A stretch of DNA of 64,000 nucleotides, from positions 1 to 64,000 of the forward strand of contig CAYMUR010000015.1 in assembly GCA_964393615.1 (NCBI GenBank). Reading direction: 5' to 3'. Source of the stretch: CAYMUR01 sp964393615 (lineage in GTDB: Bacteria; Planctomycetota; Planctomycetia; Pirellulales; Pirellulaceae). Of the stretch, positions 26,383 to 35,595 are shown piece after piece; the first letter of the stretch is position 1, and each line of letters starts with the position of its first letter. The notes under the pieces were generated by a model that was not told where the DNA came from, did no database searches, and saw only the letters and a list, made by a program, of their open reading frames with translations. Position numbers and translations under genes: made by a program.

Positions 26383-27594
26383 ATGAGTCGACAAATTGGT
26401 TGGATTGTGATTGGAATGGCGATGTTATTTTGTGGCGCGGTCCAGGGGCAATCCTTGCGTTGGAAAGTCAGGCCCCTGGCGCTTGATACGAACGAAGGGG
26501 TCGCCATTGCAGATTTCGACGCTGACGGGCGTTTGGATGTGTCGGCAGGTCGAAATTGGTTTCACAATTCGGATTTCGTCGCCCGGCCATTACGGAGTTT
26601 TGCCGACGTCAATGGCTATGCGGCAAGTAATGGTGATTTCGTATACGACGTGGACGAAGATGGCAGAATGGATGTCATTGCAAGTGGTTTTTTTGAGAGC
26701 ACGTTAGTGTGGTTTCGTAATCCTGGAACCGAGGCGCTTCGGCTAGGCCAGCAATGGGAATCCCATGTTTTGGTAGACACAAAAAACAAAGAAAATGAAG
26801 CGCAGTTGTTCGAAGATATTGATGGTGATGGTATTCCCGAATGGATTGTCAATTCATGGGTGGCTGATCGTCCGTTTTTAATTTGGCGGTTCAATCGAGA
26901 GACCCAGGAGTTCGTCGTCAAAGAGCCGGGTAAACCGCAGCACAAGGTGCAGGTGCCCACATTGAGTCAATGTACTATTGGGTGGACGGCCAATGGACAT
27001 GGCATGGCGGTGGGTGATCTGAATGGTGATGGAAAAAAAGACCTGCTTGTTGGAAAAGGTTGGTATGAATCGCCCCAGCAGGATATTTTTTCACAAACAT
27101 GGAAATACCATGCAGATTGGGACATCCAGGCCAGTGTGCCGATGTTGGTCATGGACGTGAATCGCGATGGCCGTCATGACATTATCGTTGGACAGGCGCA
27201 TCACTACGGTTTGCATTGGTGGGAACAGCTGGAACCCCTGGATGGCAAGCTGCAATGGAAAAAGCACTTGATCGACAATACCGTTTCGCAATTGCATGTG
27301 CTTCACCTGGCAGACCTGACAGGCGATGGTCGTCCCGAATTGATCACGGGCAAACGCTATTTTGCTCATAACGGGGGAGATCCTGGTGCGCGCGAGCCGT
27401 TGACAATGTTGTATTACGAGATTGACAAGGAAACGGCGTCTTTTCAACGACATGTCATCTCAAAACATGATGTTGGTACTGGCTTGCAGATTAAAACGGG
27501 CGACATTGACGCAAATGGTTTCACCGATATCGCCGTGGCCGGGAAAAGTGGCACCTACATCCTCTTTAACCAGGGATTCAAGCAGGCCAATTAA
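26383..27594 (+). CDS. Exported FG-GAP/VCBS repeat protein
   Basis: About 403 residues from ATG 26383, chosen because GAGG stands five bases upstream and a signal peptide follows (IGWIVIGMAMLFCGAVQG); an earlier ATG at 26272 gives an extension encoded partly by a tandem repeat. Calcium-loop repeats include DFDADGRLDVSAG, DVDEDGRMDVIASG, DIDGDGIPEWIVN, DLNGDGKKDLLVGKG, DVNRDGRHDIIVG, DLTGDGRPELITGKR and DIDANGFTDIAVAG: seven, enough for one seven-bladed propeller. No catalytic motif. It is divergently arranged to the NHL operon. Confidence 0.87.
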   Translation: MSRQIGWIVIGMAMLFCGAVQGQSLRWKVRPLALDTNEGVAIADFDADGRLDVSAGRNWFHNSDFVARPLRSFADVNGYAASNGDFVYDVDEDGRMDVIASGFFESTLVWFRNPGTEALRLGQQWESHVLVDTKNKENEAQLFEDIDGDGIPEWIVNSWVADRPFLIWRFNRETQEFVVKEPGKPQHKVQVPTLSQCTIGWTANGHGMAVGDLNGDGKKDLLVGKGWYESPQQDIFSQTWKYHADWDIQASVPMLVMDVNRDGRHDIIVGQAHHYGLHWWEQLEPLDGKLQWKKHLIDNTVSQLHVLHLADLTGDGRPELITGKRYFAHNGGDPGAREPLTMLYYEIDKETASFQRHVISKHDVGTGLQIKTGDIDANGFTDIAVAGKSGTYILFNQGFKQAN

Positions 27595-27656
27595 TCAGAA
27601 TTGTCAGACGCGACTTGCGGGAATTTTGCAATAAACAAAAAGTTAACAAGTTCCTT

Positions 27657-27690
27657 GGTCTGGCAATTTCAGCGGTCTGGCAATTTCAGC
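27657..27690. repeat. 17-bp perfect tandem duplication
   Basis: GGTCTGGCAATTTCAGC occurs twice with no spacer, in the short gap between the convergent FG-GAP and EamA genes, ending two bases before the EamA stop. Confidence 0.9.
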
Positions 27691-27691
27691 A

Positions 27692-28585
27692 TCAGGTCGA
27701 AACTTGTTTTGCTGTTCGTTCACGTGAATAGCGAATCAACAGACCGGTTAGAATCAATCCGCCGCCGACCAGGGTCCACCAGCGTGGCGCTTCGTAGCTA
27801 GGATGTTGATGCCAAGCGAAAAATACCCAAACAGGTGTTAAGACGGGTTCGATCAGTACAATTCCCGAGGCTTCGTGGCTGGGGGTGTGATGCAAGCCGC
27901 GTGCAAAAAGAAGATAAGGCAGGCCCATCTGTAGCGTACCGAAGCAGGCTAACAACAGCCATTGCATGCCAGTGGGCACATACGGTCCACCTTGGAGTTG
28001 ACTGAATGCAAATGGAGATAATACCAGGGCTGTGGTGAGATGGTTGAGGGCCACCAGCCACGAAGCCTGGTAATCGCGCAATTGTCGCAGGGAGAGGACA
28101 ACTCCCGAATAAGTCAATGCTGCCAGCAGGCCAAACAGGACACCCTGGTACGATGCGTTACCGATTTCAAAGGTCAGGATGAGAAGAATTCCTGCCGTCG
28201 CAAATACGATGGTGCCCATGTCGCGGGGGTGTAATGGTTCCTTGAAGTAAAAAACGCCTACAAGAAATACCCATACTGGTGCGGTATTCTGCAGCCAGAT
28301 CGCGTTCGAGGCTTCGGTAAGTTTCATGGCAGTGAGAAACGTGTAATTCATGGCGACAAAAAAAAGAATCATTGGAAAAAATCGCCAGGTCCAGCATGGT
28401 TTTCGCACCAGGGGCAGTAAGACGAAGCTGGCAAAGGCAGCCCTCCAGAAAGCGAGGGCTGCCCCCGACCATTCCTGGAAATAGGGAGCTTTGGCAAACA
28501 GGCCGACGGTGCTCCACAGGATGGCTGCGGCGATCAATAGCAGGCGACCCCGGCGGCGTTCAGTAGCGGTAGGTGCAATATTCAT
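27692..28585 (-). CDS. EamA/DMT-family transporter
   Basis: A 297-residue inner-membrane protein with ten hydrophobic segments arranged as two EamA repeats. Seen: AAAILWSTVGLFAKAPYF at the start; FFVAMNYTFLTAMKLTEASN AIWL with the usual end of the first repeat; and GIVLIEPVLTPVWVFFAWHQ in the second. Such transporters export or import metabolites such as amino acids or nucleotide sugars; the substrate is unknown. It stands alone. Confidence 0.87.
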   Translation of the reverse strand: MNIAPTATERRRGRLLLIAAAILWSTVGLFAKAPYFQEWSGAALAFWRAAFASFVLLPLVRKPCWTWRFFPMILFFVAMNYTFLTAMKLTEASNAIWLQNTAPVWVFLVGVFYFKEPLHPRDMGTIVFATAGILLILTFEIGNASYQGVLFGLLAALTYSGVVLSLRQLRDYQASWLVALNHLTTALVLSPFAFSQLQGGPYVPTGMQWLLLACFGTLQMGLPYLLFARGLHHTPSHEASGIVLIEPVLTPVWVFFAWHQHPSYEAPRWWTLVGGGLILTGLLIRYSRERTAKQVST

Positions 28586-28986
28586 GCAACACTGGTTCAG
28601 AGTTCGTGAATGCGGTGTTTGTCGTTTGCGCGGTCATGGGACCAGAACCTGGGGTTCACCGCATCCCGCCTTAAACTAGCTGTTTTCGCTGGATACAATG
28701 AAGCCCCATCGGCGGGTCCTCTCCTCATGGGCCGCTGTAGAAATTGTATGCGGTCCAGGACGATAACGTCACCCACCGCCAAATGCTGTAAATTGCTGAA
28801 AACTTGAAGCATTCAGCAGGTGCTCCGAAGAGTGCGTGAAATCACACAGGCCGTGTGCTGAACGGTTGCCGGCGAATGGCGGGCCTGGTTGCGGGACTTG
28901 CCGGCAAGCTGATTTTGAAATGCTGCCTAGTTTTTTGCCAGGTGGCAATGGAACCTTGAACGACTGATCACTTGGGTACGGAGCGT
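28586..28986. other. Divergent spacer between EamA and FGGY kinase genes
   Basis: 401 bases with no supported gene. TTGCCGGC near 28866 has its inverse match near 28900, but the loop is too long for a confident hairpin. Confidence 0.5.
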
Positions 28987-30342
28987 ATGAATTTTCTCGG
29001 CCTCGACATTGGTTCTTCTTCGATCAAAGGTGCTGTACTGAACCTGGATACGATGTCCGTGGGGGCCACGGTACGTCGTGCATGTCCGGAGCGTCTGCCT
29101 GGTCCGGCACTACATTTTGAAATCGATGCGGCTGCAATGGTTGCTGCAGTTGTCTCGGTCATCGACGAACTTGTCGAAAAGGTGGAGGACATCGAAGGGA
29201 TTGTCAGTTGTAGCCAGATGGCGGGGATTGTTTTAGTCGATGCAGCGGGCAATACCCAGTCGAACTACCTGTCATGGCGGGACCAACGGTCGCTCGAACC
29301 GCATCCTGCGGGTGCCGGCAGCTATTATGACGTACTGCGAGAACACATTACGGCAGAGGGAATGGTACAACTGGGACATGAATGCAAAATTGGCTCCGCG
29401 CTAAGCCTCCTGTTCTGGCTTTTTGAAAACGGGCAACTACCTGTCGACACGACACCCCTGATTGTGGCCGATTATGTTTGGAGAGTACTTTGCGATGCGG
29501 AACCGGTCACGGAATATACCAACGCGTTGGGGACGATTGATCTCAACACGCGCAAGTGGCATGCCCAGGCATTAAAGCGTCTGCGACTCGATGGGGTGGA
29601 GTGGCCGCGGCTGTGTGAGCCCTATGAGGTGATAGGAGAGTTCAAAACGTCGCGCGGTGTCGTTCCTTGTTACCCGTCGGTCGGGGATCACCAATGTGCG
29701 TTGGCGGGAACGCTGCTGCAAAAAAATGAACTTTCGATCAACGTTTCGACCGGCTCACAGATTAGCCTGTTGGCCAGTTCCTACCAACCGGGTAATTACC
29801 AGGTACGGCCCTATTTCGATGGACAGTATCTCAACACGGTCACCCACTTGCCCGCTGGACGGTCTTTGAATGCGATGGTCGATTTTTTGACGGAGATTGC
29901 CAGGTCGCAAAAAATAGACCTGGCAGACCCCTGGCCGTACATCAACCAGGCAGTTAAGGCAGCCGCATGCGAATTGGAAGTGGACCTTGCCTTTTTCGCG
30001 GGGCCCGTGGGAAATCGAGGTGCCTTGCGAAACATTACCGTCGAAAATTTGAATGTTGGCAACCTGTTTCGCGCCGCTTACCAAAACATGGCTGACAATT
30101 ATGACCGTTGCTCCCGGCGTTTGTCAGCGGATAAAAAATGGGATCGTGTTGTCATTTCAGGCGGACTGGTACAAAACAGTGATGTATTGCGTGAGCTGGT
30201 GCTGGAACGTTTTCGTTGTCCCCACCGTGTTTACGCGTCGACCGAAGAGACCTTTCAGGGACTACTTGCACTGGCATTGGTGGCTAGTGGCCGCGCGGAA
30301 AACCTGGCCGCTGCAACGGATGGCATGATCGCTTCGCCATAG
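28987..30342 (+). CDS. FGGY-family carbohydrate kinase
   Basis: About 451 residues of an ATP-dependent sugar kinase with the actin-like fold. Seen: the N-terminal phosphate-1 loop LGLDIGSSSIKGAVL; SCSQMAGIVLVD and SWRDQRS in the sugar-binding part; VGDHQCALAGTLLQ with the candidate catalytic Asp; INVSTGSQISLLAS; and VVISGGLVQNSDVL near the end, the adenosine motif. The pattern is closest to sedoheptulokinase-like members, but the sugar is not certain. ATG 28987 is preferred to an upstream TTG because GGAG lies just ahead. The Gfo/Idh oxidoreductase is convergent. Confidence 0.85.
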   Translation: MNFLGLDIGSSSIKGAVLNLDTMSVGATVRRACPERLPGPALHFEIDAAAMVAAVVSVIDELVEKVEDIEGIVSCSQMAGIVLVDAAGNTQSNYLSWRDQRSLEPHPAGAGSYYDVLREHITAEGMVQLGHECKIGSALSLLFWLFENGQLPVDTTPLIVADYVWRVLCDAEPVTEYTNALGTIDLNTRKWHAQALKRLRLDGVEWPRLCEPYEVIGEFKTSRGVVPCYPSVGDHQCALAGTLLQKNELSINVSTGSQISLLASSYQPGNYQVRPYFDGQYLNTVTHLPAGRSLNAMVDFLTEIARSQKIDLADPWPYINQAVKAAACELEVDLAFFAGPVGNRGALRNITVENLNVGNLFRAAYQNMADNYDRCSRRLSADKKWDRVVISGGLVQNSDVLRELVLERFRCPHRVYASTEETFQGLLALALVASGRAENLAAATDGMIASP

Positions 30343-30536
30343 CAACGGACATCGGTTCCGAGTGGGTGTCAAAACGCCACGTCGAATTTTGAAGACCTGC
30401 TGCGCTCCCACTAAATCACAAGCATTGCAGCTCGGTTCTGCGTGGCAAACGTTTGATTCTGCGGGTTGTTTTCCTGGCAACTGCCCTGCCCTGTTCGAGA
30501 AGGACGCCGCTGACAGGGTGAGCCAAGGTTTGCTTT

Positions 30537-30636
30537 NNNNNNNNNNNNNNNNNNNNNNNNNNNNNNNNNNNNNNNNNNNNNNNNNNNNNNNNNNNNNNNN
30601 NNNNNNNNNNNNNNNNNNNNNNNNNNNNNNNNNNNN
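30537..30636. other. Assembly gap of 100 N
   Basis: Exactly 100 N, the usual placeholder for a gap of unknown length. It removes the 3' end of the Gfo/Idh gene. Confidence 0.95.
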
Positions 30637-31556
30637 CCCAACTCGCCCGAAACGACAGGTTGACGGTCGGATTGGATGGCGGCCACGAAGTCGGCAATCA
30701 GTGGTACGCAGAAGTTTTCCTGGGGGGGATGTGATTCCACGCTTGTACCTGCCGAAGTGGTAATCTCTAGTTGTCCCGAATTCAATGGCTGGGATACGAG
30801 TTGTCCATCCGTTCCAATGATCGTGAAACGATCGGGATCGATTTTAGCGCTGAAGAAGCATTGGACGAGACCGTGGACTCCTGATGCAAAACGCATGCTA
30901 ACGGTTGAGCAGTTGTCTGCGTTGTATGCGACCGCACGCTGGTCACAGAACCCATGAACCTCCGAGATGGGTCCTGCGATGTGCTGCAGCAGGTCGATGC
31001 GATGGCTGCCAATGTCCATCAGCGCACCACCACCACCTTGTTCGGGTATCACTCGCCAGTATCCATCATCAGACTCGTCCATGGGAAACGGATTGCAGGT
31101 CACTGCACTCACGGACAAGAGCGTACCGATGGTACCCTCAGCCATCAGGTCAAGCATCCGCTGGACCACTGGGTAGAAACGGCGGTAGTATGCCACGCCC
31201 AGCTTGACACCCTTTTCCTGGCACACCTGAACCATGGTGTTACATTCTTGGACCGACATCGCCATGGGCTTTTCCACAAGTACGTGCTTGCCGACGCTGG
31301 CACTCGCGATTGTTTGGGGATGATGGAGGTGTACGGGAGTCGCGATGTAGAGGGCATCGAGATCGCTGGAAGCGATAAGTTGGCTGGCATCGATTGTCCC
31401 CAGGGGGACATTAAAATCGGCGCAGAACTTGTCGAGCGCTTGTTGGTTGCGGCGACAGACGGCAACCAGTTCGCTGCCCGGATCTGCTTGAATAGCTGTG
31501 GCAACACGGCGACGTGCAACGTCACCACAACCGATGATTCCCCATCGAATTGACAT
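30637..31556 (-). CDS. Gfo/Idh/MocA oxidoreductase, 3' end lost in a gap
   Basis: About 306 residues remain. NAD(P)-dependent sugar oxidoreductase: Rossmann motif WGIIGCGDVARRRVATAI at the start, the EKPMAMS motif at about residue 95, and a candidate catalytic region GGGALMDIGSHRIDLLQHI near 180-195 with the usual Asp and His. The chain breaks in PVVSGEL, where family members have only about 30-40 residues left. Sequence beyond the gap (30343-30536) does not obviously continue the protein. It may be followed by the kinase region on the other strand. The sugar substrate is unknown. Confidence 0.85.
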
Positions 31557-32486
31557 GGCGGCATTCTCAGTGGGAGGAACGATTTGGCCTGGCTACGAGT
31601 AGGAATGTTAATCCCTGCGGAGATTTGCTGCAATGTAACGCAGGCGATTTCTGTGATTTTCAACCAGACAAATGATAGCGGTTCAGTCCTGATTGGCCGC
31701 GAGCTTCCTGGCACGCCGAGATAGTTTTTGCATCTGACAGGCTAGATCTGGAACTTGGCGTGGAGCAGTCTCTCAATCAGCTGGTAACTCTGCGGCGCGC
31801 CGTTGTGTGATCAACCCGTAATGTTGGATCTGGCGGTTCTGGCCGAAATGGAAGATTCCTTCCTTGTACGGACGTGTTTCATCCAAGTCGCAGGCGTGGA
31901 CCACTAATTCGTCACCTTCGCCCGCGGCCTGGGCCACCACTTCGCCGGAGGGAGCGATGATGGCCGTCTCACCCAGTTGAGCCACTCCTTCTTCGGTGCC
32001 CGCTTTGGCGACTCCTACCACCCAGCTACCATTCTGGTAGGCCCCCGCTTGCAGGCACAAACGATTGTGGAACGATACCAGGGAATTCATTTCCGGATAG
32101 TCGGGATTGACAAGTGGTGTGTTGTATCCCAGCAGGATGAGCTCTGCTCCTTGTAGGGCAAGCACTCGATATGTTTCCGGCCAGCGACGATCGTTACAAA
32201 TGCACATCCCTACCACACCCCCCAGCGCATTCCAGGTGCGAAATCCGAGATCGCCCACATCAAAGTATCGCTTCTCGAGGTTCTGGAAGGGATGGTCGGG
32301 CCGTGGTTCAACATAGCCTGGAAGATGTATCTTGCGAAATTTTCCAATGACTGCACCATCCTGACCTACCAGGATTGAACTGTTGAAATGTTTCCTCTGG
32401 CCATCCTGCACGACTAACTCGGCATAGCCCAGTTGAAAGGCGATCCCCAGGCGGCGTGCTTCGTCGAAGAGGGGCTGGGGTGCCTG

Positions 32487-32636
32487 GTTAGGCATTNNNN
32501 NNNNNNTCCTGATCACAATATTCTCGTTTCGATCCCGCAGAAACTTCACTCTTTTCTCCAGCGTGCTTATTCTTTGCACTGAACATATTAGTACTCTTTC
32601 CAGTGTTCAAGAACTATTGATTCCCCGTTAGGCATT
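32487..32636. mobile_element. Probable insertion-element end with 10-bp target duplication and assembly gap
   Basis: The direct repeat GTTAGGCATT stands at 32487-32496 and 32627-32636. Between them are 10 N (32497-32506) and 120 bases unrelated to the hydrolase. On the minus strand a frame opens inside this piece (ATG at 32586, preceded by GGAAAGAG) and runs into the gap, as a transposase start might. Multi-copy insertion sequences commonly cause such assembly gaps. No family can be named, because the outer end (GGGGAATCAATAG on the minus strand) is not one I recognise. Confidence 0.5.
32497..32506. other. Assembly gap of 10 N
   Basis: Ten N inside the broken hydrolase gene, directly next to one copy of the 10-bp direct repeat. 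Confidence 0.95.
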
Positions 32637-33002
32637 TCTGTTTCGAAGTAACGATCGATTTCGGCCTGGTTTTCTATTTCCCAGTGAGGGAAGAAAGCGG
32701 TCAGGGCGCATTCTGTAAAAACGACCAGATCGCAACCTTGTTGCTGCCCCTCTCGGAGCATGGCAATCAAACGGTCGACAGCTTCGCCACGTGAGGTGTC
32801 TTTTGGTAGGGGGCCACTCTGCGCCGCTCCAATCGTAACAATTCGTGACATGTTTCAGTGCATGCTCCTATGACAGGTGTTCTCTGGGGTGATTTCCCAA
32901 GCGACTGCCTTGTTGGTCGCTGACATGTATTGTAGCTGGCCCGTATCGATTGGGCGCGGGGGCCCCGTGCGTACTGATTCGGGGTACAGCAGCCATGACT
33001 CG

Positions 33003-33036
33003 ATGGTCCCTGTTGTGGCTCGGGCCCTGTCGTGGC
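33003..33036. repeat. 17-bp imperfect tandem duplication
   Basis: CCCTGTTGTGGCTCGGG is followed by the near copy CCCTGTCGTGGCTCG. It lies just beyond the surviving part of the sulfatase relic. Confidence 0.6.
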
Positions 33037-33064
33037 TCGCCTTCTGCTGAGCGCCTCGTCCGGT

Positions 33065-33233
33065 CCTGAGCGGCCCGTATCGGAGAACAACAGGGATCGA
33101 TGGGAACGTTCGTCAGCCGCAGACTCTCGGTAAAAAGTTTATCCAGGTTGGGAGTTTTCATGTGGTCGTTGCCATGGCAATGCGAGTCGCCGTAGCCCTG
33201 GTCGTCCTTAATAAGCAACACCACATCTGGTTG
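33065..33233 (-). pseudogene. Relic of a sulfatase N-terminus
   Basis: On the minus strand a stop codon is followed by QPDVVLLIKDDQGYGDSHCH, then KTPNLDKLFTESLRLTNVPI and DPCCSPIRAA. This is the start of a type I sulfatase: DDQGYGD holds metal-binding Asp residues and CSPIR matches the CxPxR formylglycine site. There is no signal peptide and the similarity ends right after the CxPxR site. A complete sulfatase has about 450-550 residues, so this is a short leftover. Confidence 0.75.
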
Positions 33234-33345
33234 TTATCGTGCCGCAACCGTTCCCAGTGGCGCCGCGCCGTCCGGCCGAGAAATGCTTCCTGGTTCAAGA
33301 GGAAAAAATCCTAGGGAACCGACGAACCAAGGGCCAGCGGGCCGT

Positions 33346-33377
33346 GTCGCAACAGCCAGGCAGGTCGCAACAGCCAG
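33346..33377. repeat. 18-bp period duplication (14 identical bases)
   Basis: GTCGCAACAGCCAG occurs at 33346 and 33364, separated by four bases, just downstream of the redoxin terminator. Confidence 0.75.
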
Positions 33378-33380
33378 TCT

Positions 33381-33402
33381 AAAAATAGCGGCCGCAGGCC
33401 GG
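33381..33402 (-). terminator. Terminator directly after the redoxin gene
   Basis: CGGCC at 33389-33393 pairs with GGCCG at 33397-33401 around loop GCA. On the minus strand the hairpin starts right after the TAA stop (33403-33405) and is followed by TATTTTT. The stem is only five GC pairs, so strength is moderate. On the plus strand a run of eight T (33406-33413) also follows, so it could work in both directions. Confidence 0.6.
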
Positions 33403-33984
33403 TTATTTTTTTTCAGCGACTTTCTGCTGAACGTCCACCTGGTCGGTTTTCAACAACTCGGCGACGTTTTCAGAAACTTTGTTGGCCAGTAGACCGCTGG
33501 GATCGCAGCCGGCAGCAATGGACCGGATCTTGCCACCTTTTTCGATGAGAAAATTCGTGGGCATTACCTTGGTTTGGAATATATTCCAACTGGCACCTTT
33601 TGTGTCGACAGCGTAAAGCATTTTCAGCTTCTTTTGCTTCACGTAACTCTCGACCTTTTTGTCAGGTTCACGAAAAATTGCCAGGCTCGTGAGCCCTTGG
33701 TCTGCGTATTCCTCGTGCAATGTTTGAAAGTAGGTGAGTTCCTTGTCGCAACCGGCACAGCCGCAAGTCAAACGAACCAACACAGGTCCTTGATCGGTGA
33801 GTTTTGCCAAGTCGATTGCCTGGCCTTGTGAGTCCTCGATTTTGAATTCGGGGGCTTGTGCGCCGATGATGACCGTCTTTTTTTTCTCTTCACCCTTTGT
33901 CTCGTCTTGGGGACCAGCGGCCTGCAGTCCTGCAGGCAGAGCTAAAATAGTCAGCACCAGGGCGTTGTGAAAAAATAATTTCAT
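33403..33984 (-). CDS. Exported redoxin-like thioredoxin-fold protein
   Basis: 193 residues from ATG 33984, chosen because GGAGG stands six bases upstream and a signal peptide follows (ALVLTILALPAGLQAAG); the longer open frame to 34344 has no such support. The AhpC/TSA-TlpA fold is shown by VIIGAQAPEFKIEDSQGQ and PVLVRLTCGCAGCDKELTYF, where CxxC is Cys76-Ala-Gly-Cys79 with an extra Cys74, and by the cis-proline region VMPTNFLIEKGGKI. It would reduce disulfides or peroxides in the periplasm. A Lys-rich C-terminal tail follows. Single gene with its own terminator. Confidence 0.87.
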   Translation of the reverse strand: MKLFFHNALVLTILALPAGLQAAGPQDETKGEEKKKTVIIGAQAPEFKIEDSQGQAIDLAKLTDQGPVLVRLTCGCAGCDKELTYFQTLHEEYADQGLTSLAIFREPDKKVESYVKQKKLKMLYAVDTKGASWNIFQTKVMPTNFLIEKGGKIRSIAAGCDPSGLLANKVSENVAELLKTDQVDVQQKVAEKK

Positions 33985-34111
33985 CAGGACCTCCGGGAAT
34001 TTAGTGGGGAGTGCAATAACTGACCAAGGCTCTGCAGTATAACAATAACCTACGGGATGATCTACTTCAAATCGGTGAAACTGGATGTGAAACAGAAAGG
34101 GCCTGCATGGA

Positions 34112-34894
34112 TCAGGATTCGTCAGGTTGATATGCCATCCGGGGGCAGCGAATGACTTCGGTTGTAAAATCTTCATCATCCAAGGTGATGACCCGGAACC
34201 CGGGTGGAAGTAAATCGAATGAGAATGGCGGACCATCGCTTTTGAATTGGAAGGCAGCGCTTGGTGAGGTGAAAAGACGCGCGCCAGCAAAGACCCCCTG
34301 GTAAACATGGTGCACATGGCCACAAAAAATCCCAACAGGTCCACGGTAGGAACTCAGCATGTTTTCCAACGGTTCCGGGTTGCGCAACCCAATCTGATCT
34401 AGCCACGGACATCCGACGTGTCCCGGGGGATGGTGCATAAACATTAAAGTCGGTCGTTCAGGATCGAGGGTCAACCAGTGATGTAGTTGTGTGAGTTGTT
34501 CGGCGGACAATTCGCCTGCTGTTTCACCCGGGACCTGGGTATCGACTCCGATCAGTTGCCAGGGGCCTAACTCTTGGCGGAAAGAGATCATTTCCTGTCC
34601 TGTACCGGGGATTTCAGGAAAGATCTGGCGGATCGCCACACGGTCATCATGGTTGCCCGGCACCAGGAACGATTTGTCGATCCAGTCACCGGCAATTTGA
34701 CGCAGCAATTCATAACCGGCAACCGATTCTTCGTGGCTCAAGTCACCGGTCCAGACAATACCGTCTGGTTCGGGACAGCGGACACGTGCTGCGTCCAGTA
34801 CGCTGGAGAGTGTGTTTGCGGTGGGAATCCCTTTTAGTGTTCCCTGTCGGTCGCTCATCAAATGAGGGTCTGTAATTTGCAAAATGGTGGTCAT
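34112..34894 (-). CDS. CpdA-like metallophosphoesterase
   Basis: A 260-residue cytosolic phosphodiesterase of the class III cyclic nucleotide/calcineurin-like family. All dinuclear metal motifs are present in order: ITDPHL (Asp9, His11), WTGDLSHEE, VPGNHDD, MFMHHPP and CGHVHHVYQGVFAG. Length and the ending around LFTSPSAAFQFK fit CpdA (3',5'-cAMP phosphodiesterase) rather than exonucleases. A role in cyclic nucleotide turnover is family-based and untested here. It is upstream of the redoxin gene in the same direction but 127 bases away. Confidence 0.85.
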   Translation of the reverse strand: MTTILQITDPHLMSDRQGTLKGIPTANTLSSVLDAARVRCPEPDGIVWTGDLSHEESVAGYELLRQIAGDWIDKSFLVPGNHDDRVAIRQIFPEIPGTGQEMISFRQELGPWQLIGVDTQVPGETAGELSAEQLTQLHHWLTLDPERPTLMFMHHPPGHVGCPWLDQIGLRNPEPLENMLSSYRGPVGIFCGHVHHVYQGVFAGARLFTSPSAAFQFKSDGPPFSFDLLPPGFRVITLDDEDFTTEVIRCPRMAYQPDES

Positions 34895-35595
34895 GGACTT
34901 TTGCCTGTTTCAACGAATCAGGCCCGAAAAGGTGGAGGCTCGGGTGAGATCCTGTTTTTCCTTTGTATTAGCGGAATGCATGCAGCGACGGTGGAAAGCG
35001 GCACGTAGTTGATTCTTTTCCAGTCTGGCCCGATGTTATCTCGGTCTAGGATTTTGTAGCAAACTCCGTGCTACCCATGTGGTGGAAACCGGGGCCGGTA
35101 AGGAGGTGCTGCCACAGACCGTTTGCCACCTCAACGCTGAATTCATTGGAAAGCAGCACTTGGTTCTGACAAGCGTCCCTGCCGTCTGCCAGCCATGGTC
35201 CCGTGACAGGAACACCTCCTGTGACAGGAACATCGCTCAATCCATCATATCGTGATGGAGACGGTAGTAACACTCGACTGTTTTGACGAGCACCAAGGGG
35301 CTGTCCTGGTCGGGTAAGCTGGGAGTCGAGTCGCTTCACGAGGTTTTTTTGCAGGAAGAAGCAAACTATCGAAAAAAATGCTATCCAACGCTTCTTTCTG
35401 TAATAGACTATAGGGATGCCTGCTTCCGCGGTGTGCTGTGCCCGCCGTGGGGGCACGGTTGGCCACCTGAGCATGTTTCCGAGCGGAAATTGTTTTTTGT
35501 CACACGCCGTCGGTGGTGACCGCATTGCTTGGAAATTCAGCAAGCCCTGTTACCGGTAGGCTTGCCTGGGATGACGACCTGTTTGAGGGGAAACG
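34895..35595. other. Long divergent spacer between CpdA-like and glycosidase genes
   Basis: 701 bases without a supported gene. A 165-codon minus-strand frame (35046-35543) lacks a ribosome binding site. Its tail, NEFSVEVANGLWQHLLTG, faintly resembles the NRxWxHxFG motif of DUF1553 proteins and might be a relic. Two near copies of GTGACAGGAACA lie around 35203-35232. Confidence 0.5.

Larger units (their letters stand above)
31773..32851 (-). pseudogene. N-carbamoyl-D-amino-acid hydrolase-like gene broken by an insertion
   Basis: Two pieces together match D-carbamoylase of the nitrilase superfamily. The N-terminal piece (32851 down to 32627) holds VVFTECALTAFFPHWE with Glu47 and ends ETEMPN. 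The C-terminal piece (32495 down to 31773) begins MPNQAPQPLFDEARRLGI and holds KIHLPG (catalytic Lys), GMCICNDRRWPETYRVLAL (catalytic Cys), the long SFHNRLCLQAGAYQNGSW segment and the ending HYGLI. Removing 140 bases (32487-32626) joins them in frame at family spacing. As it stands a stop codon interrupts the gene at 32588-32590. The enzyme would free D-amino acids from N-carbamoyl precursors. The break could be a real insertion or an assembly fault at the N run. Confidence 0.8.

Noticed and set aside
30411..30536. Continuation of the Gfo/Idh frame beyond the 100-N gap
   Set aside because: The frame through N is artificial, and the residues after the gap do not match the expected C-terminal helix of the family.
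33003..33064. Extension of the sulfatase relic past the CxPxR motif
   Set aside because: No frame continues the sulfatase similarity; the segment holds only an imperfect duplication.
35046..35543. 165-codon minus-strand frame, tail resembling a DUF1553 motif
   Set aside because: Only about 20 residues look similar and the rest is not protein-like. It may be a relic but is too weak to call.
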